A program made the translations under genes and the position numbers. A stretch of 64,000 nucleotides of DNA, from NCBI RefSeq assembly GCF_003590095.1, contig NC_039492.1, forward strand, positions 310,001 to 374,000, given 5' to 3'. Below the pieces are notes generated by a model. It saw only the letters and a list, made by a program, of their open reading frames with translations. It was not told where the DNA came from and ran no database searches. Below are positions 48,164-60,929 of this stretch, in pieces. The stretch comes from Trichoplusia ni. Its lineage: Eukaryota > Arthropoda > Insecta > Lepidoptera > Noctuidae. How positions within the stretch are numbered: the first letter of the stretch is position 1; every line of letters starts with the position of its first letter.

Positions 48164-51100
48164 ATGCAGAACTCCAGCCACGTCAAGTTCGAACCGCCGA
48201 GCGTGCCTGTTATATTTATACTGGGTAAGTAATACTTATCTCATCCTTATTCTAGCTGCACCCAAAGCATATACCATGATATTGCCGAACTAAGATTATT
48301 TTTAAGGAATGGCTGACGCACAGATATTAATTAGTAAATATTTGTAGTAGACTAGCCGTTGCATGCGTGCAATTGAGATGAAAACTATCCTATGCGTTAA
48401 TCCAGGTTACAAACTATCTGTGTACTAAGTTTCGTCTAAATTCGTTCAGTTTTTTTGCGTTTAGAAGGTAACTAACATCTATTTATACAAACTCTATCGT
48501 AACGCGTTAGTAAGTATGTAGGTATCTGTTTTTTCTAGCGGCAGTGCTTGAAAATGATTGGGTAATCTGGGGTAACTTGACTATCGGTGAATTTGTGTAA
48601 AAGCAGTTGCCCTATTGCAAAGTAAAAGCCTCCCTTCCCGTTTTCCATTTCTCCCTACATATGCCCAATAATATCATCATTTCATTGTCTTACCAGGTGG
48701 CCCCGGCAGCGGAAAGGTGACGCACTGCGACAACCTGATGCAGGAGCGGCGCGGCGTCGTGCACATCAACATGACAGACCTTCTGCAGCAGTACGCCATC
48801 GGGAACGGTACTGTACCTGGACTATTCAATCTGATCTCTGTTCACTGATGATAGAGATCAAAATCAAAAGTATTTTTTTCAAATTAGGCTAAGTGGTACT
48901 TTTTGAAGGGTTCAATATACATTGAACAGCATACCGATTCGCTGCGATACAGTTAAGTTTCCACTCACAATGTTTATATTGAGAAATATTTTTTAAGAAC
49001 AGTCTTTGTTCGTTTGACCCAGGCGAAAGATTATATTAATAAATGCTTCTATTTCTCTGCAAACCGAACGTGCAGTCCGATTGCAGTTATATTACAATCG
49101 GGTCAACTGTAAACAAACTGCACTTGAACTGCAATAATTTGCAGTTGGATTGCAGTCAAAATGCAGTCCGTATATCTAGAGCCTTAGACCTTAAGTCCAC
49201 TTTAGTAAGAACAAAGTACACGTATCGTAAGCTTAAATAAACGCACAAACTGTGACAGAAAAATAACCGAAACAAAATCTTTAGCCAGCGTTTTAAATAA
49301 TACCTTGTTTTAATAAAACATGTCATTTACAGTCGCGCTGCCTTTCAATCATATTATATATCGTAATGATGTATAATTTAGTTAGCAGCTCGTTGCCGTG
49401 ACGTGACGTGACACAAAACATTTGCTTATAAAAGCATATTGCAGTTTAACATACAGTCATTATGACATCAACGACGGATACGGACGGAACAAACAGATAT
49501 TATTTCTGTGTCATAAATTATTTTTCGTTCCGTTGTCTTGCTTCGGTATAGAGAAATTGATTTCTTAACTTATTACAAATAAAGATCGCTTTTAATGGCA
49601 AACTGATATCAATTGGATTTGCAATTTTATTTACAAACTAGCTGTTGCCCGCGACTTCGCCCGCGTGGTTAGAAGATATAAGCTAGGAATTTTTGAACGG
49701 AAGCCCTCGAAGTGAAATATTTTTCCCAGTTTTTGCCACATTTCCCATTGTATCTTCGCTCCTATTAGTCACAGCGTGATGGTTTATAAGCCTTCCTCGA
49801 TAAATGGTCTATTCAACACAAAAATATTTTTTCAATTTGGACCAGTAGTTCCTGAGATTAGCGCGTTCAAACAAACAGACAAAAAAACAATCAAACTAGC
49901 AAACTCTTCAGCTTTATATATTAGTATCTAGAGATATATTTTTCTCGGAAAATATTTTTTATTAATTTCCCTGAGGGACTTTATTTATTCTGGTGCAAGA
50001 GTTTCACAAACATTACAATTATGTTTATATTGACTTGAAAAAAAAAACGTTAAGCGGTTACGGAATGCGATGCGAGCTAATTAAATACCGTGCATGTATA
50101 TTGGCACGAAACTAAAGTAAAATGCAATGTCAGAATACAATAGAAGGTCAAATATTATAGAATGAAAATAGGAATAAATATTTGTACGTATAACGTGCAG
50201 GTTTGATCCCAACGCAGGTTACCAATATTACTGTTTCAAACTTATTTGTAATTCCTAGCTATTCAAAGAAGGATAAAATTGTGATGAAACCTGAATTTCA
50301 AAATATTGGAATTCGGAATCGAAAAAATCAACTCTCTGAGGGCTAGCGTGGTGATCAGTGCTCAAACCTTCCCTATTTGTCTATAGGGAAATTTGTTCCC
50401 TATGCCGTAATTTCTTTCTTTATGAAAAAAAAATAATCGGCATGTTTGCCGTAAAAATATTCTCAACAAAGTTATAAGTAATTTAGCCACCGTAGACATA
50501 TCGGGCTACGATTCGTAGCAGGCACCTACGATCCTCCGGTGCTACGTAAAACGTTTTACAGTTAAGGATTCTGCGGCTTTTACTGACGCCAAAATGAGAA
50601 CGCTCGATTTAAACTTCGAAACGTCCCCGTAGGTAGGTTTTTCACTAAATATAACTTAATTAAAATATTGAAATGAAACTACTTTTACGGATTTTATCGG
50701 GCAGTCTGCCTGTGACCATGATACCTGCAAAGGTGTCGAAACGTCGGGAACTAAAATCTAAAATTAAACCGCGATAAAATCCGTAAAATTGGTTTCATTT
50801 CAATGTACATTCGCGTAAACCTTAATAAAAATAATTAAAAATACCATTAATAAAAATACTGTTGCATTCAGTTTTTTTAAGTGCATTAAAATACTATTTA
50901 TACGCCAGTAAGTAATTGGAATATAGTTTATATTTTTTATCACCTATGACTCAGCCCGGGGCGTTGTGCAATATAGACTTACTTAAAACTTTATTGTGTG
51001 GTCACTACGCGACACTGGCAGTAATTGTTGCGCAAGTCAGCAGATTGCCAAAACCTTAAAAAAAAAATCATAAAGCTACCTACATATGTTTTGTCACGAG

Positions 51101-54100
51101 ACAACTTCAAGGGAAAAACCTCTTTTCTACTTTTGGTAGGTTCACTCGGCGACACAGGTCCAAAACGCAGTGGCCTCACTGAGAACTTTAATCTTAAATG
51201 TAATCGGGCATCTATGAGAGGCCCTCACTCTATGGAGAAACAGACATAAACAGATAATACATATATACTGTAGATGAAAAATACTTATAATTCACATTGA
51301 AATGTAAATTATTCAGCAGGTGGTATCTTTCCGTGCACAAAAATATTATTACTTTTATCATTCTAATTCATATCAGGCTTTACATTTTTTAATTTAAACT
51401 ATCATGCATTAAAGTGACACAGCATTATAGTGTAAAGAGGTCTGAACTTGTTAGATAGTTCCAAGTATCACCTGATCGGTTAAACACCTATGCCTAGGCT
51501 TCGATTAGGTAAATGGTTTGTTTGCTCACATTCCTCTCGCAAGGTTGCTTCATAAAAGACAAGGTTGTTCCTAAATGGCTAAGAAATACTTAAAAACTTG
51601 TATAAATTGTGCAACAAATTATTTCTGTCTTTAGAAATTAGATGTAATAATATATATATATATATCCTAATATATCCTGGAACTTTTGTGATAAATATCA
51701 TCATCATTCTGTACATCAACTATGTTAGGTCCTTCTAGGCTAACCAGATGCAGCTCAGTACGTACCAGTGTTTTACAAGGAGCGACTGCCTATCTGACCT
51801 GATAACTGGGAGAAACGATACCCCTTAGTTAGACTGGTAGTCACCCATCTACGGATCGACCGTATCAAGTGTAGTTTAATCTGTGATCGATCACTTGTGC
51901 AGTTGTAGATCGCCTCGAGCTCCTCATTATGGCATTTACTATGAAATTACTTTGAAAATGATGTAGCGACTTATATGTATTTCAAATAAGGTTGGAGCTT
52001 TGTCTGGTCCAACCTAATTTATATACTGTTTATTGTTTAAAGCTTTTGTTGTATCACTTTTTTAAAATAAACTCCCGTAGCCTTGCCGTTGCGTTTAGAA
52101 TAACGCCTACGCAATGCTTACGTAGCAGATACGCCTCGCCTACGTCGTAGCATTCCTATAAAAAAATGTTTTATAATAGTTCTAAAATGACATCTTGCGT
52201 CTTTTTGGGCTTACCTTTTAACATTGGTCAGTACACTGAGATACAGTTTTCAAAATGGACTTAAACGAAAGGCGTATATAACAAAAATAGGAATTTACCC
52301 AGATCTGTCTTAAATAAGTGATTTTATTTATTAATTCATCTCGAATAAAAGCCCTCATTCTAAAAGATACTCTTTGTAGCACTTCTACGGTCACCGTTGA
52401 CCTACAGTTTCTAGCTAAAGCCTTACAAGTTCATATTCCAACTACCCTATTCCTCGAACTTAATTAATAAAAGTTTCCTCTTTAACAGACATGCAAGACT
52501 TCGGCACGCTGTCCAGCAAGACGGTGACGGAGGTGCTGATGCTGGAGATGAAGATGGCTCCCACCGCCAAGACTTACCTCGTGTCCGGCTACCCGCGCTC
52601 CATGCGCGACGTCGCCGAGTACTCCGACAAGGTGAGGATATAGCATCCGTGATTGCAAGAGGCGGAGGAGAATGGGAGACAAAGGGAGAGCTTAGGCTGG
52701 CCTGTTGGTCTAGTGGCTAGTGACCCTTACTGCTATAACGGAGGTCGTGGGTTCGATCCCCACCAAAGACAAAGTTTGTGAGATTTTCTGTTTCAGGGTG
52801 TAATTTTTCTATAATATGTATGTATTTCGAAATATTTAAGTATGTTTATCAGTTCGTTGTCTAGTGCTCATAATACAAGCTTTGCTTTGTTTTGAGATGA
52901 AACGTATGGCATGTGTGTGTGTGTGTTATAATGGTCTAGCAGTGGGTTATTTATGGCCGTCGACTGGATAAACAGTCGTAATTAAACTGTCGCCTTACCA
53001 AGAGATTATATATAACGATTGAAGTAATAAGAAAAATGCTAAAAGGTTAGGTTAAGAAACTTCAGTCCGGATAATCGTTCGTCTGATCCCCAGTATAAGG
53101 TACATCCGTACACATAATATAATTATCAATACCTAAACAAATATGTTCAATAGCGTGGTTTATTCAAATATTTTCGTCGATAGATTATCGTTGTCCCGCG
53201 TCCACAATAATGTTGACAACTTCTACAGTACTGTCAATATTATTGCGTGCGATGAGTCTGTTACCGAGGAAATGGCTCTCCGTTAGTTTGAGTTGGGTAT
53301 GAGAGTCTAGTATATCCCCATTATCTTTTCTAGACTGGCAGAGACTTGAGGATCCCTATGGATTAAAATATAGCTAGATAAAAATTCCGTGACTTGTCTC
53401 TTGTATCTAACATTTCAGTCTGGAATATTTTCATTTCTTGGTTACTTTTACTTGTCTGTACACAAGTAAAAGTATAATATAATAATGAAAGGATTTTCGC
53501 TGCTTTATATAGATTTATTGGTTGTTCTGGGCTTGTTCTTCAGTTCACATATTTTTGACGCCACAAAGTACTAAAACGAATTCATTTAGTTAGTATTCGA
53601 TTCCTGATTAGATCGTCTTTTGCTGTTGACTGCTTACAACCACTACTAAAATCCCATTTCCGTCTAATAACTTTCAGGAAACGTTAATTATCATGGACTT
53701 TCTCAATCGTACAATATATCAAAAGTTGTTTGTCGATCGATTGAATGAAGACGTAGGATAAAAATCGGTATAAATATGTCAAGGGCAGAGTTTATACAAC
53801 TGGCGCTCACTTCGGGTATGTGTTATGTTGTATCGGCGGCCATATTCCTGCCGAAATAGGCTCTGTTTACGTGTGTATGAACTTTAACTTTTAATTATTC
53901 GTACGGTGGCCGTGGTTTTCACTGCAAGAGAAAATTCGCAGAAATTGGACTGAACTGCATTTTGCGTATAAAAAGTTTAACAAACATTCAAGTCACATGC
54001 ACAATTACACTCCGTAGTCGTGGAAAACTCAAACGCTTGTCCAGCGCAGAGATCGAACCCGGGACACGTAGCGAACAGTGGTTTTGTGGTGATCGCAACC

Positions 54101-57100
54101 GCCCAGCTTCCCGTGCACTCAGTAATGGTGGATCACAAATCTTTTCTCCTAAGATCGCCTGTATCAAACCGGCAACACGTCACGCGCAGTTTTTTGCGTG
54201 ATGATGGTGACCTTAAGCACTCAGTTACCCGTGCATTCAAATAAGCACTTTTATACCAGCTCTACTCATAATGCATGACTAGACACAACAGTCCATAAAG
54301 TAACACTACAAACATTATCAGCTAATGTAAGTATTCCTAGAGGGGACCAGAGTTATTTGCTTGACTATTTTTATTGAGAGACAAACACATATTGTGAGGA
54401 ATCAAAGGTCAAAGTTCTAAGTCTTGTGTAGAGTCGATTGCATAATGTTAAGTAACTTTCATTATTGCTTTTATAACTTCGCAACTTTTCATTGTATATT
54501 TATATACCAACATTTCAATTTTTTTAACCCGACTGGCTTTACTATTTTTTATCCATCTCGTATGACTGTAGTTTATCTGCCGACAGTTTCATTTTTTATC
54601 CGATTTGAGTAACTCGAAGACTATAAAATGAGCTGCGCGTAAAATGTTATTCTAAAATGGCAATTTCAAACAATAATATTTCCACTATTAAATGATGTAA
54701 CGATGCGAGTCGTTCGACGCGGGATCCCGCCGAGTCAGCTCATGATTAAGGACTCCGGTTGGGTCCGAAACTAGTCGGCACCCCCGATAATTACGCGTGA
54801 GTAAACCGTTACATCATTTAATAATGAATCAGTCACATTACAGTTATTATAAAAATAATATTTCCAGACCAATCTTTAACTTCGTAATGAAAGATGAAAA
54901 GCATATAAAAAAAAGAGTTCCAAATCTCTGCACTTCGAGGCTTTAATCTCAAATCCACTCCCACTATACAAACTCGTGGAGGTTCATACACACACGTCAT
55001 AGTTATCAGGCACTGGCTGTACGTAGAACTTTTTATTTTATTTAGCCATTACTGTCCCACTGCAGGGCAAAGGCCTCCCTTAGGTTTTTCCACTTTGTCC
55101 GGTCTATTACTTTTTTTCCATTTTTTGTGCCATCGCGCCATCTCATTCGGGGCCGTCCTCGACGCGGCTTTATGTTGGATAGAATCCAGTGGGTACATAC
55201 TTTGGCCCAGGAGTTATCGTACAAGCGACAAACATACATAGAGCCTTACAACAACAAAATATTGACGCGTAGAACACATGTTACACTCGTGAAATTCCGT
55301 CACAGGCCTTTAATAAAATCAATAAGTTTGGAATTAATAGGACAAACATTACTGTTCGTACGTTTGTACATAAATGATGGCGGCGAGACAGTGACCAAAG
55401 AAAATATGAAAACGTCTGCGACTCAATATACGGGTGATAGTTTGTTGAATTACTTATATTTGTATTTTAAGTTTTGAAACTTTGAAAGTTGTTTGTAAAC
55501 TGTGATACACGTGGTTTGGGTGGAGGTGTTGGCAGCTGTTGTGTGTACATTCCTTCCTCGATTTCTGGAAATTGGTATTTAAAAGTATTTTTGTAAAGTT
55601 TATACGTATTGATCTGAACATTTGCTCACTTGCGAGTGCCGATTTCAAATTCAAATTCAAATACTTGCTTCGGAGTTTCTTTTTGTAACGCCTTTTTCAA
55701 TCATCGTCTGTTTGTTACAGACTGAAGTATAATGTAATGGGAAAGCATGATAAAACAAAACAAATTACCTTTTTGGGTGCCCGACAGAACCTATAAATAT
55801 TACCATTAAATTTTCAAGCCCCTAAACATTGTGGTTTGCTAATAAGGTAATGAGTACCTACTGTAAGTTACCCCACCATTGGACCTAAGGTCATAACAAT
55901 TGCAAGAAGTTGTTACATGAAGAAGCTGCAGAAGCTGCTCTCACTTCGCCTTTGACAAGTCCCTGTTCGAAAGAGCCTGTGTTATCAAAAGACCTACCAC
56001 CGTCTTACTCCTCTTTCGTACTACTTCTCATTAATTTCATTGCAATCTCTAAGACAGTCAATCGTTTCTCCCGAGACACACGAAGAAAAGTTTCATTCTT
56101 ATTTGTTAGTGTCATTGAAGATCCTGGCTTACAAGACTTCATAAAAAATATTTACCTCCACTTTTTTTTGGAGGTAGCGATCGTGCGAGTGAGTTTGCAC
56201 TCTACGCGGCATAGAGCGACGTCTCCCACCCACAACTACAGCATTCTTACTTCACGAGGTGCTCCCCAATCTGATATTGTAAACGAACGTGTTGATGTGT
56301 AATCGCCATCACTAATTATATTAATTAGACGACCTTCGTGCTGCCAGCCGTGACTCGGCCGCTATCTGATGAACACGTGATGCTGAATGTGACGTGATGG
56401 TATATTTACAAACGATATTACGTGTCAGGTTTAGCGGTTCTATGATTCGTTTTGTTTGTATATGGTCGCATGTTCGAAGCCAGACTAGAATAGTCTTACA
56501 ATTGGGCAACAGTATCTTGCCGTAGAAAGCAAAACTTACCACTTGTCTTTAAACCCTGGGTTTTGCACACTATGTTACTGTAAGTCACGATATTTTGAAT
56601 ATAAAGGGACCTCTCATCTGTTACGTCCTAGTTTAGTTATACAAAAGCAAAGATAAAGATAATTAATTAGACCATAGATTGCAGGCGGAATGAAAATACA
56701 CAATTTTTTCTTCAGCGAATTAAAATTAATTATTTTTTGCTTTTAAAGTCTTCGTACAAAAAAGTCAGAAAAAAAAAATTACGTTACATTTTGTTAGAAA
56801 ATTTAAATTAACTATACATAATACTTACATGCCAACATTACACCACCCATGCAAAGCACGTATGATACATGAAATACATACCGTAATAAGCTGTGCTTAG
56901 TAAACGTCAATTTAAATAATAACGCGATGACTCACACATACTTGGAAGCATGACGTTTCACTGAAGTTTGTTTTCAATAGAAACTATTGCTGATGGAGGA
57001 CCGCCCTTTATATTGTGGGACTGTAATTATGTCTCATAAGTTAGAACCAAATTAATTGGCGTTTTGTTACTGGACTGACGTGATATTGATGTGAACGATT

Positions 57101-57844
57101 TATTTAAGTGTCAATGAAGTTTTCTAGCACTTAATTTTGGATGTTTTAATCTGTAGTTGCATTTTGTTGTGTAACGCCTTTTTTAATGAAACAGGTGTTG
57201 AATTTCTGAGTGTCCATTAATTTATTAATTTAAATAGTGCGCCAAATAGTTTCGGTTGATTATACTTGAATCTTTTGCAAACAAAATGGTATTTTGCGAT
57301 ATTATTATATTTGTCATTGCTTCTACACCAAAATTAAAATGCAAACCTATTTCAAATAAATGTAGCGTTTATAAATATTACGAATAAAATACATCTTACT
57401 TTGACTCTCTGTCTGGAGAACCGGACTACACCGAGATTGTATAGAACACTTGTCTTTCAGACACCAAGGCTTAAACAATGTTTGTTGTTTAAGTCCTGGT
57501 CTTCTATACTCATATCAGTTTTGTTATGGAAGATGTTTTATTCCTCACCTTATTCTGTTGTATATTAGGTTAAATATGTAAATTATGTTCAACATCGCTC
57601 CTTATGCTTCTGTTATTCAAAAACCAAAACAAACGTAGCCTAAATCAAAACCTTGTCCTAGATCCAGACCATAAACGGCGTGGTCCTGGTGAGCTGGCGG
57701 CAGCGTGTGCTGGAGCGTCAGATCGAGTACGGCGCGCGGCTCGGGCACGTCGTGCTCAGCCTCGCGCGCATGGAGCTCACCAACTTCTACAAGAACGTCA
57801 TGCCAGTCGCCGATTACTTCGACCAGACTAACATGCTGATAGCG
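48164..57844 (+). CDS. Adenylate-kinase-fold protein (AK5/CG9541-like), partial, 4 core exons
   Basis: Core exons: up to 48224, 48697-48807, 52489-52631, 57662-57844; the phases match across GT-AG introns. From Met at 48164 they give 166 aa. The true exon start may lie further 5' (acceptor candidates at 48108 and 48177), because the frame stays open upstream to about 48050. Visible features: beta-strand VPVIFIL into P-loop GGPGSGKVT (21-29), the NMP-site remnant NMTDLL (45-50), SGYPR (90-94), and a C-terminal helix region resembling adenylate kinase 'NFYKNVMPVADYFDQ'. The last exon, expected to encode a V-N-G-E-like strand and the final helix, was not found before 64000, so the gene runs on. 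Classic kinases convert ATP and AMP to two ADP. Several catalytic positions differ here, so activity is doubtful. Introns are 472, 3681 and 5030 bp and rich in repeats. Confidence 0.85.
48345..48490 (+). repeat. Decayed dispersed element copy
   Basis: Begins 'actagccgttgcatgcgtgc' and continues 'aatccaggttacaaactatc'. It matches the uninterrupted layout of the nested copy at 35868-36335, and a fragment at 63090-63235. Confidence 0.5.
49060..49180. repeat. 'tgcagt' repeat, second copy
   Basis: Same vocabulary as 22705-22820 ('gtgcagtccgattgcagt', 'aactgcacttgaactgca'), ending 'aaaatgcagtccgt'. The short ORF over it is spurious. Confidence 0.5.
49633..49935 (+). repeat. 'ctagctgttgcccgcgac' element in the kinase-like gene intron
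   Basis: Full-looking copy from 'aactagctgttgcccgcga' to 'cttcagctttatatattagt'. It shares 'ggaccagtagttcctgagat' and 'agcgcgttcaaacaaac' with 24673-24912. Confidence 0.7.
50669..50802. repeat. Foldback repeat, 31-bp inverted ends
   Basis: The left end (50669-50699) and right end (50772-50802) are inverse copies with few mismatches, around 'ctgcaaaggtgtcgaaacgt'. A related fragment with 'catttcaatgt' and 'attcgcgtaaacct' is near 40185-40240. Confidence 0.65.
51695..51945 (-). repeat. SINE-like repeat, reversed copy
   Basis: Inverse of 46558-46925: 'actatgttaggtccttctag', 'gagcgactgcctatctgacc', 'cacccatctacggatcgacc'. An (ta)n tract precedes it at about 51650-51665. Confidence 0.6.
52695..52912 (+). 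repeat. tRNA-headed SINE, best copy of the family
   Basis: Begins 63 bp after the 52631 exon end. The head is 'ggtctagtggctagtgaccc' and 'cgtgggttcgatccccacc', followed by a body containing 'gttcgttgtctagtgctcat' and 'caagctttgctttg'. The acceptor stem does not pair, so it is not a tRNA gene. Confidence 0.7.
53982..54237 (-). repeat. Two tRNA-like SINE heads in tandem, reversed
   Basis: The first head ends at about 54117 ('cgcccagcttcccgtgc') and the second at about 54237 ('actcagttacccgtgc'). Each is preceded by a reversed B-box-like stretch ('gagatcgaacccgggaca' in the first, decayed in the second). Confidence 0.5.
54715..54838 (+). repeat. 'ggactccggttgggtccgaa' dispersed repeat
   Basis: Shares 'cagctcatgattaaggact', 'ccgaaactagtcgg' and 'gcgtgagtaaacc' with 57900-58035. 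Shorter pieces are at 8186, 34495 and 38690. Confidence 0.6.
55022..55239 (-). mobile_element. 3' end of a non-LTR (LINE) retrotransposon ORF
   Basis: The minus-strand reading gives RRGRPRMRWRDG, then DRTKWKNLREAFALQWD, stop. This is the conserved C-terminal tail found after reverse transcriptase in many insect LINEs, followed by a 3' terminus with 'ctgcagtgggacagtaatgg'. Only this tail is present; no reverse transcriptase domain lies upstream, so the insertion is 5'-truncated and inactive. Confidence 0.75.
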
Positions 57845-57899
57845 GTAAGTACTTTGGAGATAAATAAACTTATTTTGATAGTAACCGTGCGAATGATAG

Positions 57900-58035
57900 C
57901 AGACGCGGCGGGGTCGCGAGTCGAATTGGCGACCCCGCCGCGCCGCGTCAGCTCATGATTAAGGACTCCGGTTTGGTCCGAAACTAGTCGGGCGATATCG
58001 ATATATACGCGTGAGTAACGTTGCATCATTTAACA
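57900..58035 (+). repeat. GC-rich hairpin plus 'ggactccggt' repeat, 56 bp after a coding exon
   Basis: Perfect 13-bp arms 57905-57917 (gcggcggggtcgc) and 57929-57941 with an 11-nt loop, followed by the dispersed repeat shared with 54715-54838. It lies in the intron right after the last kinase-like exon found. Confidence 0.7.
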
Positions 58036-58484
58036 CGTATCACAAGCGGGATTGCAGGCTGACCAGACTTATTTGTAGAAAAAGCTATGAAATTAGTCTT
58101 ACTAATATTAAGGGTCAATAGATTTGTGGTTAGCCATGTCATGACGGAATTCAAGGCCAGTTCTGAGCTTTTTCTGAGTTATTGTGTAGGCAACGTTTGC
58201 AAAGTACCTGAAGGAGGTCTAATTGAAATGAGTTTGTATAGACCTACGCGTAGCTTAATACCGTATTATTGGCTAGGTGTGAATAAAGAAGTAAATATAT
58301 GGGAATACTGTAAACTGGGCTCACTTTAAGTACCTGCTATTTATTTAGTTTTAGTTGTTTGTGTTTGTGTCTGTTTTCTATTTTATTAGAAAGCTAATAT
58401 CGTCCTTCTAAAGGTCTTCAGGCTTTTAAATTATTCTCCAGTTATGTGTGGGTTTCATTTAATGTGACTTGTGATCGTCTCCCA

Positions 58485-58705
58485 AATAAATATTATAAAC
58501 GCGAAAGTTTGTGCGTATGGATTGGATTCCTCGGTCCCTCGTTCCTCCTCGTTCACGTAAAAACCACCGAACGGATTAAAACGATACTTGGTACATACAT
58601 ATCGTATAACCAGGATTAACTAAAAGATTTTTATCCCTATTTTATTTACCTGTGAGATCATTTTCTATTTGTAGAAGGCGGGCCCGCGCGCTACAACTAG
58701 TGTTT
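58485..58705 (-). repeat. Reversed relic of a 'gcgcgggcccgc' dispersed element
   Basis: Ends with 'gcgggcccgcgcgctacaac', the inverse of an element head. The body has 'cgtaaaaaccaccgaacgg', typical of decayed lepidopteran repeats. No coding capacity. Confidence 0.45.
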
Positions 58706-59093
58706 CATAAATAAACATTCTCATGTATGTGGTTCACAAAATCTGTAATTATCTTGTTTGAATAAACTTAATTTTACAAACATAAATACAGACACGCAGT
58801 TGATTAGTGTTGTAGTAACTAGTAAGATTATTCGATTGGTTTGTTATTCATCCTTGAACAACACAATAGTTGTATTTACTTTGGTCTTATAGTTTATTAG
58901 TCAAGGCCTAGCGTCAGAGTCTTGTACAAGGTTGAGGACAACCGAAGATGTTAAGAAGTAATTTCAATTCTGAACACTTTCATAGGGAAAAAGTTATCTG
59001 GTTTAAAGTGACGTAGTATTAAATAGAAATGACAATATTTATAATTGAGCATTTTTTAATTTATGGTATTTTTATGTATGTGTCTGAATTTTT

Positions 59094-59322
59094 GACGACC
59101 TCCGTGGTCGAGTGGCGTACGCACCGGTTTCAAGGTGTCGCTAGCTCTGAGGTCCCGGGTTCGATCCCCGGTCGGGTCAATGTAAATATTCACTTTTCTA
59201 CATTGTCTTGGGTCTGGGTGTTTGTGGTACCTTCGTTGTATCTGAATTCCATAACACAAGTGCTTTAGCAACTTACTTAGGGTTCAGAACAATGTATGTG
59301 ATGTTGTCCGTATTTATTTATT
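59094..59322 (+). repeat. tRNA-derived SINE, copy 2
   Basis: Same family and nearly the same sequence as 24918-25165, with the same A- and B-box words and the same 3' end 'gtgatgttgtccg'. It has a short tatttattta tail. Confidence 0.8.
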
Positions 59323-59477
59323 GAAAACAAAAAAAATCCTAAACGAATGCTTTTTTGGGTGGCGTCCCGAGTAATTTAGATTCACAAGCTCGCCGGATCA
59401 GATAGTATCTTTTACCATTTAACAATCTAAAATAACAATTCGGTGAAGCCTTCAAATTCTGGCGTACTAGCCAAGAG

Positions 59478-60170
59478 TTAGGCCTGATTCGCACGGGAGC
59501 TTTTTTAACGCGCGTTGAAAAGCGTTCAAATAGAACAAATGCATTTCCAAGCCGTTAATCCTGATTCTCACGGGAGCATTTGTACTAAGATTCTTTTTTA
59601 GATATATTATTGTAACTCAAATAAGTATATTGCATCTTGTACAAGATTTAAATAGGAAAAAAAACGAATCCTTTGAAAAAAATATATGACATTTTCTACT
59701 ATGGCCACAACCCGACATTTTTTTTTTAGAATTGTTTCGGACTTCATAAGTTACTATTTGGCAACCCTAGGAAGAACCTACTCGGCCTATTGGGCAATCC
59801 GTCTCTGACAGGCTAACCGCATATAAAATCTGTTTTAAAAGTTAAAAAAAATGTATAAATACTGCAAAATACATGATATATGAGCTAACAACGAAAGCAT
59901 TACAACGTTCAATGATTGGTATCTCTGTATTGCATTCCTTGTTTAAAAGTGGATGAGCAATGTTTATTGTGTAGCTACTACTATTTATCTACGTAAGTCA
60001 TATCTATATGTAGAAACTAGTAGTATTAGGCCCAGTTTCACCATACTCTGTTAATAATTTAACGATTTGATTCAGTTGTCTAGTGTCCCACCACGACTAA
60101 ATGAGTGTACACTTCGTTTAACAGAAGTTAAACCTAATCGCTGCTCAAGAGGACAGTTAGGCACTAACGG
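59478..60170. repeat. Two small MITE-like stretches
   Basis: At 59478-59590 the phrase 'cctgattcgcacgggagc' recurs as 'cctgattctcacgggagc'. At 60027-60170 lies 'ggcccagtttcaccata' with 'taatttaacg' and a later 'gttaaacctaatcg'. These are common shapes of lepidopteran MITEs. Boundaries are uncertain. Confidence 0.35.
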
Positions 60171-60929
60171 ACTGTCAAAATCAAGTCGAGATGGATGCTT
60201 CTTATAATTTTATTTTGGAAAATAATATGTTAGAAAATATAGCTTAGAAGGAATAGTACGACGTTCTAGATTTATAAAGATCGACATTATTACTTCGAAG
60301 AATATGACCTTGTTCATTCTTGAACGAGATTTTGTAAATTCTTTTGGTAAAAGAATTGACCCTTTGATATTCTGCAGTAGATTGATTGCACTTAGGCAAT
60401 TAAATTCTTCTGCAAGTTTCTTCCACCCTTCATTTTTATTTTCAATGTTAATATAATTAAATGTGTGAGAATTTATTTTTCACGTGATGTATAATTCGGT
60501 CCATGTGTTTTCTTCGACATTTTTTTATATCTAACAGCTAACACACAGTATTTACTTAAAAATCTCGAAAAATGAATACTAGAACAAACAGAACAAAGAT
60601 CAGAACGATATTTTGACTTTTCATCCGGCTAAAATCAAGAGTAGTTACAATTTCAATCAAATCACTTGGAGAAAATGACGTTTGAAATTGGTCGCATAGC
60701 GCATAGCATTTATTACACGAATATGTAAAATGTCGTCCAACTCTATATAAATGACACGTGGTAAACGAGCTCTTCAATTTGGTTGCTTATAATAAGAGTG
60801 TATGACTTGCGAGTGATTGCGTTAAATGGTAGATTTAATAAAGCACCTTTAAATTTTTACCATGGGACTCGTTGCATTTATTTCCAGAAACTCAGATAGC
60901 AGTGCGGGATTTTCACTTATTATACACAA

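Noticed and set aside
48078..48293. 71-aa ORF starting MSWRRRPGS as the start of the kinase-like gene
   Set aside because: It is in a different frame from the P-loop exon and only overlaps the true coding frame.
52695..52770. Possible tRNA gene with 'gggttcgatcccc' B-box
   Set aside because: The 5' and 3' ends do not form an acceptor stem, and related reversed copies exist at 11.3 and 42 kb.
55910..56302. 130-aa plus-strand ORF
   Set aside because: Low-complexity start, then sequence without recognisable motif; lies in an intron of the kinase-like gene.
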